From: Gluconacetobacter johannae
Lineage (GTDB): Bacteria > Pseudomonadota > Alphaproteobacteria > Acetobacterales > Acetobacteraceae
Assembly (NCBI RefSeq): GCF_014174305.1
Contig: NZ_JABEQH010000010.1
Location: 62,001-126,000, forward strand
DNA length: 64,000 nt
Direction: 5' to 3'
The notes under the pieces were generated by a model. It was not told the origin of the DNA, ran no database searches, and saw only the letters and a program-made list of their open reading frames with translations. Positions 32,857 through 40,989 of the stretch are shown in pieces (the stretch's first letter is position 1; each line of letters opens with the position of its first letter). The translations under genes were made by a program, and so were the position numbers.

Positions 32857-35451
32857 CTAGCGATCGTCGATCGCCCGCTTGGGCAGCAGGGCCGGTACGA
32901 AGATCAGGGTCGCCAGCAGCGTGCAGCTCAGCGACAGCAGCAGCAGCCGGCCCATGCTGGCCGTCCCCGGATGATGCGACGCGGCCAGCGAGCCGAACGC
33001 CGTGCCCGTGGTCAGCGCCGAGAACAGGACCGCCCGCGCCGTGGGGCTGGACAGCGGCGCGCGCACCCCGGCCCGCCAGTTCATCACGAAATAGATGTTG
33101 AACGACACGCCGACGCCCAGCAGCAGCGGCAGCGCGATGATGTTGGCGAAATTGAGCTGTTCCGGCACCAGGACGATCAGGATGACCGTCATCAGCGCCG
33201 ACAGCAGCAGCGGCGCCAGCACCAGCGCCATGTCCAGCAGCCGCCGCAGCGCCACCAGCAGGATCACCGCGATCATGACGATGGCCGACAGCGCGGCGAA
33301 GACGAACGCATGGACCATGGTCGTCGCGCTTTCGACCACCTCGATCGCATCGCCACCGGCGTCGGGGGCGATGCCGCGGATCTGCGCGACATAGGCGTGC
33401 AGGTCGGCGTTGCCGACCATTTCGCGTTTCGGATGGATTTCCACCAGCGCGCGGCCGTCGGGCAGCAGGTACTCCTGGCGGATCGAGGGGGGCACGTCGG
33501 CGATCGTGACCGGCTGCGCCGCCAGCATCTGGCGCAGCTGGTCCAGTTGCGCGGGCAGGAAGCGCACCAGCGCCACGTTGGCCGCCATCAGCACCGGGTC
33601 GGGCGCGTGTGACAGGCGGTCCAGCGCCGACTGGATGCGGCGCAGCGGATCGCCCGGGGGCAGCTTGTCCAGCACCCCACCGAGGTCCCGCGCCGTCCTG
33701 GCCGCCGACGCGCGCAGGGCGGCAGCGTCCGGCGCGGGCTTCGGGGTGGGGACGATCAGGGTCGGCAGCAGGATCGACGCCGAATCCTGGATCATCGCCA
33801 GCTTCGCCGGCTGGTCCTCCGGCACCATCGACCCCAGCCACATCGCATCGTCCACCAGCGGCAGGTGCGACAGGCGACTGGCCAGGATTTCGGCCTGCTT
33901 CAGGTCCGGAGCCAGCACCTGCGCCCCGTAGGGCGAGGATTGCGGGTCGGTCATCAACTGGCGCAGCACCTGCATCCCTTCGGATTTCGGGTCCTTGGTG
34001 TGCAGCGGATCGGCATCGAAGGTCAGGACCGGGATCAGCACCGCGCCCAGGACCGCCAGGAAGGTGAAGACGCTGAGGATCGGCACGCGATAGACCCGCA
34101 CGGCGCGATCGGCCGGGCGGGCGACGGCGAAGCCCGTCGCCGGGTGGTCCAGCGACGGGCGGAACAGCCGCAGCAGCGCCGGCAGCAGCGTCAGCGTGCA
34201 GACAAACGCGATCAGCATGCCGAAGCCCGCGATCAGGCCCAGTTGCGCCACGCCGACGAAGGCGGTGGGGGTGAACGCCAGGAAGCCCGCCATCGTCGCC
34301 AGCGAGGCGACCAGGATCTGGTGCCCGGTTTCGTCGCCGGTGCGCGCCAGCGCGTCATGCAGCCCCGGCAGGCCGCCGCAGGACAGGCGCTGCGCGCGGA
34401 AGCGCACGGAAAACTGGATGGCGAAATCCACCGCGATGCCGACGAACAGCACCGCGAAGGCCACGGAAATCAGGTTCAGCGTCCCCACGGCCAGCGCCGC
34501 GAAACCGGTGGTCAGCAGCAGCCCCGCCACCAGCGTGATGACGATGGGCACGATGATGCGCCAGGTCCGCACCGCCAGGAACAGCCACAGCGTGACCAGC
34601 GCCAGCGACCCCAGCAGGCCCGCGACCATGCCCTGCGCGACGGTGGCGAATTCCTCGTCATTGATCTGCACGTCGCCGGTCAGATGGACGCGCGCATGGC
34701 CCGACCGCACGAATTCCAGGCCGGCGATGGCCCGGCGCATGGCGTCGCTGGCGGCCCCGCCCGGCTGGAAGGACCCATAGTCCAGCCGGGGCCGGGTGAC
34801 CACGAACTGGAATTTCCCGCCCAGGTCGGCCAGGTCGCTGGCCAGCATCCGTTCCCATGACAGGGGCTGGGCGTGGCCGTCCGCCGCCTGCTCCAGCGTG
34901 GTGGCGAAGGCGTTCAGCGCCGGCTGGAAATTCTTGAGGTCCGCCTGGCCCTGCGACACGCCCAGCGCGATCAGCGACAGCGCGTCGAACAGGCCCCGCC
35001 CGGACGGATCGGCCGCGAGCCCGCCGAGGAAGGGCTGCGCCGTCACGGTGGTGTCCAGCACCGAGGCCAGGGTCTTGTTGTCCAGGAACATCAGCCCGTT
35101 GCGGACCAGGTACGGGTCCTGCTGGGGCAGCTCGACCGACTGGAAATGCGCCGTGTCGCCGCGCAGCCTGTCCGCCAGTTCGCGCGCGGTCACCTGCGCC
35201 TCTTCCGGCAGGTCGGCGTCGATCACCGCCACCAGGCGGTCCTGGTTCTGCGGGAACAGGCGCGCCAGCTCGTCCGACCGCTTCTTCCAGGGCAGGCTGG
35301 CCGAAAACATCGTGCCGGTGTCCGTCGTGACATCCAGCCGTTTCATGCTGCATGCCACGGCGCCCCCCACCAGGATCACGAACAGCAGCAGCACGAGCAC
35401 GGCGCGATGGGAACAGACCGCCACGAGGCGACCGATCGGAAGGGACTGCAT
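32857..35451 (-). CDS. hpnN: Hopanoid-associated RND transporter HpnN
   Basis: Predicted 864 residues, the usual size of HpnN. It has two blocks of about six transmembrane segments (VAFAVLFVGIAVDFAIQFSVRF in the first; LNFANIIALPLLLGVGVSFNIYFVM in the second), each following a large periplasmic domain, as in the MmpL/HpnN branch of RND transporters. HpnN moves hopanoids from the inner to the outer membrane. The start at 35451 is the only ATG that keeps a normal N-terminus; the ribosome binding site is weak. hpnL lies upstream on the same strand with a palindromic repeat between. Confidence 0.92.
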   Translation of the reverse strand: MQSLPIGRLVAVCSHRAVLVLLLFVILVGGAVACSMKRLDVTTDTGTMFSASLPWKKRSDELARLFPQNQDRLVAVIDADLPEEAQVTARELADRLRGDTAHFQSVELPQQDPYLVRNGLMFLDNKTLASVLDTTVTAQPFLGGLAADPSGRGLFDALSLIALGVSQGQADLKNFQPALNAFATTLEQAADGHAQPLSWERMLASDLADLGGKFQFVVTRPRLDYGSFQPGGAASDAMRRAIAGLEFVRSGHARVHLTGDVQINDEEFATVAQGMVAGLLGSLALVTLWLFLAVRTWRIIVPIVITLVAGLLLTTGFAALAVGTLNLISVAFAVLFVGIAVDFAIQFSVRFRAQRLSCGGLPGLHDALARTGDETGHQILVASLATMAGFLAFTPTAFVGVAQLGLIAGFGMLIAFVCTLTLLPALLRLFRPSLDHPATGFAVARPADRAVRVYRVPILSVFTFLAVLGAVLIPVLTFDADPLHTKDPKSEGMQVLRQLMTDPQSSPYGAQVLAPDLKQAEILASRLSHLPLVDDAMWLGSMVPEDQPAKLAMIQDSASILLPTLIVPTPKPAPDAAALRASAARTARDLGGVLDKLPPGDPLRRIQSALDRLSHAPDPVLMAANVALVRFLPAQLDQLRQMLAAQPVTIADVPPSIRQEYLLPDGRALVEIHPKREMVGNADLHAYVAQIRGIAPDAGGDAIEVVESATTMVHAFVFAALSAIVMIAVILLVALRRLLDMALVLAPLLLSALMTVILIVLVPEQLNFANIIALPLLLGVGVSFNIYFVMNWRAGVRAPLSSPTARAVLFSALTTGTAFGSLAASHHPGTASMGRLLLLSLSCTLLATLIFVPALLPKRAIDDR

Positions 35452-35594
35452 GATGCGTAATTCGGCCCTTGAGAAGCTGACGGCGGAAACGGAGGAAGGA
35501 AAACTGGCGCAGGATGCCGGCGGGCAGGACACCCGGTGACGCGGCATCGTTTGACCCAGGATGCGGTGCGGATGCAAGACGCATGTTCGGCCAT

Positions 35595-35690
35595 CAGCCC
35601 GGCGGCCTGCGCGCCGAACCCGGCCAGGGCCACGGCCCTTGCATCCCATTCATTTCATAAAATCCTGGGTTTCCAATGGGCAAAGCCCCT
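35595..35690. repeat. Degenerate palindromic repeat (copy R4)
   Basis: A worn copy of the repeat family: GAACCCGGCCAGGGCCACGG, then CCCTTGCATCCCATTCATTT and AAAATCCTGGGTTTCC. The first palindrome has diverged. It lies between hpnL and hpnN, which are on the same strand, so it could attenuate or punctuate the transcript rather than end two convergent ones. Confidence 0.7.
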
Positions 35691-35698
35691 GAATCGGG

Positions 35699-36706
35699 TC
35701 AGGACCCGGACAGGCCCACCCCGGGCTCCAGCCCCGGCTTGTGGCCGGGCCGCCAGTGGATTTCCATCCATTGCCAGCCTGCCAGCGACGGCAGGCCCCA
35801 GGCGATCTCGCGCAGGCGCTTGATGAGCGACAGGCCGATCGAGACGGCCGGCGGCAGGCCGAACAGGCTGCCGATGATGACGAACCCGCCCTCGGACACG
35901 CCCAGGGCGCCGGGGATGGCAAACCCCGCCGATTTCGCCGCCTGCCCCACGCTTTCGATCACGAAGCCGCTGGCCAGCGACCGGTCCTGGCCCATGAAAT
36001 GCAGGATGAGGCAGACCTCGACCGCGCCCAGCGACCATCCCGCCAGTTGCAGCCCCCCGGCACGCAACGACCGGCCGGGCGCCTTGTACAGGCCCAGGAT
36101 CTCGGCATGCAGGCCGCGTATGCCGTCCACGCCGCTCCATCCCAGATGGGCGGCGATGCGGATCAGCAGCCTCTCGACGATCGAGATCGCGCCCAGGCAC
36201 TGGCTGCCCAGGAACACCGCGCCCAGCAGCAGCGCGACGCCGGCGCTTTCGACCAGTTCGTCGGTGAGGGCCGAACGTTTCACCAGGACCAGCAGGATGC
36301 CCAGGCCGGCCAGCGTGAACACCACCTGGCTGAGCAGTTCGATCGTCAGGTCGCAGATCGTCGCGGCGGCGGCCCGGCGCAGCCCGGCTCCCCGGCGGGC
36401 CAGCAGGCGGGCCGACACGACCTCGCCCCCCACCTGGGCCACCGGCAGCAGATTGTTCACTCCCTCGCGCACGCAGCGCAGGGCGACCCAGTCGCGCAAC
36501 GGCAGCGCCGGGGCGTCGTGCCCCGCGATGGTGCGCCACGACGCGGCCGCCAGCAGCACCTGCACGGCGTGGAACAGGATGGCCGCCACGATGCCCCATC
36601 CGCCCTGCGCGACAAGTCCCAGGATCGCGTGAAACCCGAACCGCGACAGCAGCCAGATCGTCAGCGCCATGCCGAACAGCCCGGCCGTGAACGTAACCAG
36701 CCTCAT
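35699..36706 (-). CDS. hpnL: HpnL-like membrane protein
   Basis: A 335-residue protein with seven to nine hydrophobic segments, matching the HpnL branch of the lysylphosphatidylglycerol-synthase transmembrane (flippase-like) superfamily. Recognisable are REGVNNLLPVAQVGGEVVSARLL at about 82-104 and QAAKSAGFAIPGALGVSEGGFVIIG near the C-terminus. HpnL genes travel with hopanoid synthesis or transport genes, and hpnN lies next on the same strand; the biochemical role is not defined. It starts 64 bases after the ribH stop, so it may be expressed from the riboflavin operon promoter. Confidence 0.85.
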   Translation of the reverse strand: MRLVTFTAGLFGMALTIWLLSRFGFHAILGLVAQGGWGIVAAILFHAVQVLLAAASWRTIAGHDAPALPLRDWVALRCVREGVNNLLPVAQVGGEVVSARLLARRGAGLRRAAAATICDLTIELLSQVVFTLAGLGILLVLVKRSALTDELVESAGVALLLGAVFLGSQCLGAISIVERLLIRIAAHLGWSGVDGIRGLHAEILGLYKAPGRSLRAGGLQLAGWSLGAVEVCLILHFMGQDRSLASGFVIESVGQAAKSAGFAIPGALGVSEGGFVIIGSLFGLPPAVSIGLSLIKRLREIAWGLPSLAGWQWMEIHWRPGHKPGLEPGVGLSGS

Positions 36707-36770
36707 CCCATGCCCCCGCGCCGGCCGGGTCGCCGTCCGGGCGACGGCGGCGGTCGGCGGGTCGAGCGTA

Positions 36771-37253
36771 TCAGCCCTTGATTTTCTGTATCAAGGCCAG
36801 ACTTTCGACGCAGGCGGCGGCAGCCTCGCGACCCTTGTTATGTTCATCCGCGCCCGAGCGCACGCGGGCCTGTTCGTCGGTGTAGGTGGTCAGCACGCCG
36901 AACGCGACCGGGACTTCGGTGGCCAGCGACGCCTGCATCAGGCCCATGGCGGCCCCCAGGCTGATGAATTCGAAATGCGCCGTGTCGCCCTTGATGACGC
37001 AGCCCAGGCAGATCACCCCGTCATAGCGCCCGGTGCGGGCCAGCGTCTGCGCCAGCAGCGGCAGTTCGTAGGCGCCGGGGGCATAGAGCACGTCGCCCTC
37101 GGCCACCGTGATGTCGTGTTCGCGCAGCCAGTCCAGCGCCCCGTCGCGCAGGCCGTGGGTCACGGGTTCGTTGAAACGGCTGACCACGATCGCCAGGCGC
37201 GGCGGACGCACGAACGTCAGGTCCGGGGCGGGGGACGGGGTATGGGTGCTCAT
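36771..37253 (-). CDS. ribH: 6,7-dimethyl-8-ribityllumazine synthase
   Basis: A 160-residue protein. RLAIVVSRFNEPVTHGLRDGAL, YAPGAYELPLLAQTLA and VICLGCVIKGDTAHFEFIS with the catalytic-type histidine identify lumazine synthase, which condenses the ribityl-aminopyrimidine with dihydroxybutanone phosphate. It is the fourth gene of the rib operon, 21 bases after ribBA. The nusB gene that often follows ribH is not present; hpnL follows instead. Confidence 0.95.
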   Translation of the reverse strand: MSTHTPSPAPDLTFVRPPRLAIVVSRFNEPVTHGLRDGALDWLREHDITVAEGDVLYAPGAYELPLLAQTLARTGRYDGVICLGCVIKGDTAHFEFISLGAAMGLMQASLATEVPVAFGVLTTYTDEQARVRSGADEHNKGREAAAACVESLALIQKIKG

Positions 37254-37274
37254 GTCAGGGTCTTTCCGGTCATA

Positions 37275-38537
37275 TTATTCGGCCGCCGTGCTGAGGGCGG
37301 TGCACAGCTGATGGCCCATGCGCGTGCGCTTGGCGTCCAGATAGGCGCGGTTGAACGGGTTGGGCGGGATTTCCAGCCCGATCCGGCTGCGGACGGCGAA
37401 GCCATGCCGTTCCACCGCCACGATCTTGGCCGGGTTGTTGGTCATCAGGTCCAGCGTCCTGACCCCCAGCGCCCGCAGGATCGCCGCCGCCGCCGTCCAG
37501 TCGCGGGCGTCGGTCTCGAACCCCAGACGGTGGTTGGCGTCCACCGTGTCGAATCCCTTGTCCTGCAAGGCGTAGGCGCGGATCTTGTTCGCAAGCCCGA
37601 TCCCCCGCCCCTCATGCCCGCGCAGGTACAGCAGCACGCCGCTGTCGGCCGCGCCGATGCGGTGCAGCGCGGTCTGGAGCTGCGCCCCGCAATCGCAGCG
37701 CAGCGAGCCCAGCGCGTCGCCCGTCACGCATTCGGAATGCAGCCGCACCAGCGGCACCGCGCCGGCCCGGCCCGGATCGCCCTTGACCAGGGCCACATGT
37801 TCGGTCCCGTCGGAGGCGCGGAAGGCGTGGATCACCAGATCCTCGCCGCCATAGCTGCTGGGCAGCGCGGCCTGGGCCACCTTCTCGATCCGCCCTTCCG
37901 GGTCGGCCGGCGTCGCGGCGCGGCGCTCCAGCCAGCCGACCAGTTCGGCGATCGACAGGAGGGGCAGGCCATGCCGCGCGGCATAGGGGCGCAGGTCGTC
38001 CATCCGCGCCATCGACCCGTCCTCGTTCATGATCTCGCAGATCACCGCCGCCGGCGCCCGGCCCGCCAGGCGCGCCAGTTCGATCGAGGCCTCGGTATGG
38101 CCGTTGCGCGCCAGCACGCCGCCGGGGACGGCGCGCAGCGGAAAGACATGGCCGGGCGACACCAGGTCGGCCGGGCCGGCGTCCACCGCCACGGCGGCCT
38201 GGATGGTGCGGGCGCGGTCGGCGGCGGAAATGCCGGTGTCCACGCCCTCGCGCGCCTCGATCGAGACGGTGAACGCGGTTTCGCGCGGGCAGGTGTTCAC
38301 CTGCGTCATCATCGACAGGCCCAGGCGATCCACCTGTTCGGCCTCCAGCGGCAGGCAGACCAGGCCGCGCCCGTGGGTGACCATGAAGTTGATCGCCTGC
38401 GGCGTGACCAGGTCGGCGGCCATGACCAGGTCGCCCTCGTTCTCGCGATCCTCGTCATCGACCAGAACCACCATGCCGCCCGCGCGGATCGCCGCGATCG
38501 CGGCTTCCAGCGCGGGGCTCATCACCGGTACTGACAT
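37275..38537 (-). CDS. ribBA: Bifunctional 3,4-dihydroxy-2-butanone-4-phosphate synthase / GTP cyclohydrolase II
   Basis: Predicted 420 residues. The N-terminal half is RibB (MVVLVDDEDRENEGDLVMAAD, then SPGHVFPLRA and EIMNEDGSMARM). The C-terminal half is RibA with the zinc cysteines in HSECVTGDALGSLRCDCGAQL and RGHEGRGIGLANKI. In some alphaproteobacteria one half is degenerate; here the motifs of both look intact. The start at 38537 has a GGAG six bases upstream and lies 16 bases inside the end of ribE, so translation is coupled. Confidence 0.94.
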   Translation of the reverse strand: MSVPVMSPALEAAIAAIRAGGMVVLVDDEDRENEGDLVMAADLVTPQAINFMVTHGRGLVCLPLEAEQVDRLGLSMMTQVNTCPRETAFTVSIEAREGVDTGISAADRARTIQAAVAVDAGPADLVSPGHVFPLRAVPGGVLARNGHTEASIELARLAGRAPAAVICEIMNEDGSMARMDDLRPYAARHGLPLLSIAELVGWLERRAATPADPEGRIEKVAQAALPSSYGGEDLVIHAFRASDGTEHVALVKGDPGRAGAVPLVRLHSECVTGDALGSLRCDCGAQLQTALHRIGAADSGVLLYLRGHEGRGIGLANKIRAYALQDKGFDTVDANHRLGFETDARDWTAAAAILRALGVRTLDLMTNNPAKIVAVERHGFAVRSRIGLEIPPNPFNRAYLDAKRTRMGHQLCTALSTAAE

Positions 38538-39139
38538 AGGGTCTCCACATATTTCGCGATCACGTCGACCTCGACATTCACGGCGTCGCCCGGCGCCATG
38601 GCGCCCAGGGTGGTGTGCGTCCAGGTATGGGGGATAATCATCAGGGCGACGGCGAAGGCGTCGGGGCCGGCGTCCCCGGCCCCGACCTCGCCGATCTCGT
38701 TCAGGGTCAGGCTGATGCCGTCCAGCGTGATCGACCCCTTTTCCACCAGATAGCGACGCAGGCTCGCGGGGACGCCGAAGACGACGCGCCGCGCCTCGCC
38801 CGCCCGCTCGGCCGACAGCAGGCACGCGGTGCCGTCCACATGGCCCTGCACGATATGGCCGGACAGACGGGTGGCCGGCGTGACCGCGCGTTCCAGATTG
38901 ACGCGGCTGCCCTCGGCCAGCCGGCCCAGCGTCGTGCGGTCCAGCGTTTCCGCGCTGATGAAGAACGCCGCGTTCCCCGTCGCATCATAGTCGGTGACGG
39001 TCAGGCACACGCCGTTGACCGCGACGCTCTCCCCCATCGACAGATCGCCGATGCCCGTCGCCACCGCGATACGCAGCGACCGGTCCCCACGGGTGGCGGC
39101 CGTGACGGTGCCCAGATGTTCTATGATGCCGGAAAACAT
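38522..39139 (-). CDS. ribE: Riboflavin synthase, alpha chain
   Basis: Predicted 205 residues made of two lumazine-binding repeats. The first starts with MFSGIIEHLGTV and has ESVAVNGVCLTV; the second has GHIVQGHVDGTA and GSITLDGISLTLNEI. The enzyme dismutates two dimethylribityllumazines to riboflavin. The gene overlaps ribD upstream by 19 bases and ribBA downstream by 16 bases, giving a tightly coupled rib operon. The start MFSGIIE is the universal family N-terminus. Confidence 0.95.
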   Translation of the reverse strand: MFSGIIEHLGTVTAATRGDRSLRIAVATGIGDLSMGESVAVNGVCLTVTDYDATGNAAFFISAETLDRTTLGRLAEGSRVNLERAVTPATRLSGHIVQGHVDGTACLLSAERAGEARRVVFGVPASLRRYLVEKGSITLDGISLTLNEIGEVGAGDAGPDAFAVALMIIPHTWTHTTLGAMAPGDAVNVEVDVIAKYVETLCQYR

Positions 39140-40182
39140 GCTTCCTCCCTTGGCGCGGCCAGGCCGGGGACCAGGCGCAGCGGCGTGTCCGTCCCGTTCC
39201 TGACCGCGATATCCATCCGTTCGCGCCCCGCCGGCGTAACCCCGATGGTCAGCCAGTCGTCCCAGATCCCCTCCGCCCGCATCGCATCCAGCAGGGCCGG
39301 CCCGGCCTCGACCAGCGCCCACAGCGCCCCGGCCTCGCCCAGCAGCGCGGGGACCCGCGCGATATCGTCACAGCTCCGCACATCGAACCCCCGGGCCGTG
39401 GCCGCCGCGCGCCAGTCGTCCGGCAGGCGTCCCCGCCGGTCGCACACCACCAGCAGGCGCCCGGCGCGGCCCGCGTGGTCGGGCACCCGGCGCACATCCA
39501 GCCCTGGCCGATCGGCCAGCACGGTGCCGATGCCGGTCACCACCGCGTCGGTCGCCCGGCGCAGGCGGTGCGCCACGTCCAGCGCGCCATCGGAGGTAAA
39601 GGTCGTCCGTCCCGCCGGCGGGATCATGGAGCCGTCGGCCGCGACGGCCTGCTTGACCGTCATCCACGCCCGGCCGGTGCGCGACCAGTGGACGAAGGGG
39701 GCGATCAGCGCCCGGCAGTCGGCGGCCAATGCGGCAGCATCGGAATCAGGCAGGTCCGCCAGCATGCGGACATCGCATCCGGCCGCGCGCAGGCGCGCGG
39801 CGCCTCCGCCGGCGACACGGGGGTTGGGATCGGCGGCCCCGACCCACACCGCGCGGATGGGCGAGGCCAGGATCGCCTCGGAACAGGGGCCGGTGCGGCC
39901 GGTGTGGTTGCAGGGTTCCAGGGTGACGACGGCCGTCGCCGCGCGGTCGATCAGCCCCTGCCGCGCGCAGGTCCGCAGGGCCAGGGCCTCGGCATGCGGG
40001 GCGCCGGCGCGGTGATGGGCGGCAACGGTCAGGATTTCGCCCTGGGCATCCAGGATGGCGCAGCCGACGGGGGGATTGGGGGCGGTGGCGCCCATATGGC
40101 GCGACGCCTCGGCAAGCGCGGCCCGGAACGCCCGGCCGATGATGGGGGAAAGACCATCCGGATCGCAATCCGGACGACGCAT
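39121..40182 (-). CDS. ribD: Bifunctional riboflavin biosynthesis deaminase/reductase RibD
   Basis: Predicted 353 residues. The N-terminal deaminase domain has the zinc motifs HAEALAL and PCNHTGRTGPC plus NPPVGCAI. The C-terminal reductase domain has RAWMTVKQAVAADG and TGIGTVLADRPGLDVR. It performs the second and third steps from GTP to riboflavin. It is the first gene of the operon, with an FMN riboswitch in the 273-base leader. The ATG at 40182 gives the expected spacing to the deaminase motif; the ribosome binding site is weak. Confidence 0.93.
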   Translation of the reverse strand: MRRPDCDPDGLSPIIGRAFRAALAEASRHMGATAPNPPVGCAILDAQGEILTVAAHHRAGAPHAEALALRTCARQGLIDRAATAVVTLEPCNHTGRTGPCSEAILASPIRAVWVGAADPNPRVAGGGAARLRAAGCDVRMLADLPDSDAAALAADCRALIAPFVHWSRTGRAWMTVKQAVAADGSMIPPAGRTTFTSDGALDVAHRLRRATDAVVTGIGTVLADRPGLDVRRVPDHAGRAGRLLVVCDRRGRLPDDWRAAATARGFDVRSCDDIARVPALLGEAGALWALVEAGPALLDAMRAEGIWDDWLTIGVTPAGRERMDIAVRNGTDTPLRLVPGLAAPREEACFPAS

Positions 40183-40264
40183 CCCCGAGCTTACCGAAAC
40201 CTCAGCCAAGACAAGCGGTCCCATCCTACCGGACGGACCCGGGGCGCAACAGACCACACAGCAC

Positions 40265-40281
40265 GCGCCACCACGTGGCGC
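40265..40281 (-). other. Leader hairpin between the FMN aptamer and ribD
   Basis: GCGCCAC and GTGGCGC form a perfect 7-base stem with a 3-base loop, 16 bases after the aptamer's closing stem on the minus strand. It has no T run. It may belong to the expression platform; how it switches cannot be read from sequence alone. Confidence 0.4.
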
Positions 40282-40296
40282 CTCCGCACAGGCCTC

Positions 40297-40455
40297 GTTC
40301 TCTATCATCCGGACTATACCGTCGGCCCCGGAGTCACACCGGGTCTGCTGTCCCCGTCCGGCCGGAAGGCCGTGCGGGCGCTCGCGGGCTGATGCGCCGG
40401 TCCGAAAACCGGATGCAAATACCGCCGGTGGGGACTTTCACCCCGCCCCGAGAAC
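40297..40455 (-). promoter_or_regulatory. FMN riboswitch (RFN element)
   Basis: On the minus strand the leader of ribD contains the RFN core in order: the closing stem (GTTCTC at 40302-40297 pairing with GAGAAC at 40455-40450), CGGGGCGGGGTGAAAGTCCC, ACCGGCGGTA, CAGCCCGCGAGCGC, GTGTGACTCCGGGGCCGACG and TAGTCCGGATGATAGAGAAC. FMN binding should repress ribD-ribE-ribBA-ribH. The four-gene operon directly downstream fits. Confidence 0.95.
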
Positions 40456-40577
40456 GTCAATAACCCGGTCACACGAACCGGAATGCGCTATTATTGGGAA
40501 GGAACGAACCAAAAAGCAAGGCTCGCGTCGCGCCTGGCGCGCGGGGCCGCGCGCGACCGGCGGGCAGCAAACCTATG

Positions 40578-40671
40578 GCAAGGGCTTTGACCTTGACCCA
40601 CCAAAGGGCTCGGCCCTTTGGAAACCCCCGACTTTATGCATGTCGGGGTGCAAGGGCCTCGGCCCTTGACG
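40578..40671. repeat. Palindromic repeat (copy R5)
   Basis: Contains CCAAAGGGCTCGGCCCTTTG (40601-40620) and CAAGGGCCTCGGCCCTTG (40651-40668), both units shared with the other copies, separated by CCCCGACTTTATGCATGTCG. It lies between the riboswitch leader and the entericidin-like gene. Confidence 0.75.
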
Positions 40672-40686
40672 GCTTGGATGACAAAA

Positions 40687-40893
40687 CTACTGGGGGGATG
40701 CGCCGGTCGAATGGGTGATATGTCCTTGCGTCGCGTTTGCCCCCCGCGAGACGTCATGACCGACCGAGCTGACGTCCTCGCCGGCCCCCCGCACGGTGTT
40801 GCAGGCCGACAGTCCCGCCGACATGCCCAGCATCGCCACCGTCACCAGAACGGCGCGGCAGAGGCTGGATGTCGGAAAACGATCGTGGCTCAT
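40687..40893 (-). CDS. Entericidin A/B family lipoprotein
   Basis: Predicted 68 residues. A short basic N-terminus and hydrophobic stretch end in the lipobox LSAC, followed by NTVRGAGEDVSSVGHDVSRG, which matches the entericidin EcnA/EcnB consensus (CNTxxGxGxDV). It should be a small lipid-anchored membrane peptide; entericidins form an antidote/toxin pair in enteric bacteria, but single copies are common in alphaproteobacteria with no known role. GGAGG six bases before the ATG strongly supports the start. It is divergent from the sodium:solute symporter. Confidence 0.85.
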   Translation of the reverse strand: MSHDRFPTSSLCRAVLVTVAMLGMSAGLSACNTVRGAGEDVSSVGHDVSRGANATQGHITHSTGASPQ

Positions 40894-40989
40894 GGAAGCC
40901 TCCTGTACAGATTGGCATCCTCCAGAAACCCTGCGGGCGGGGCAAAGTTCCTCCCGGCCTTCCGCCTCCACTGCCCCGAACGGAGATCC

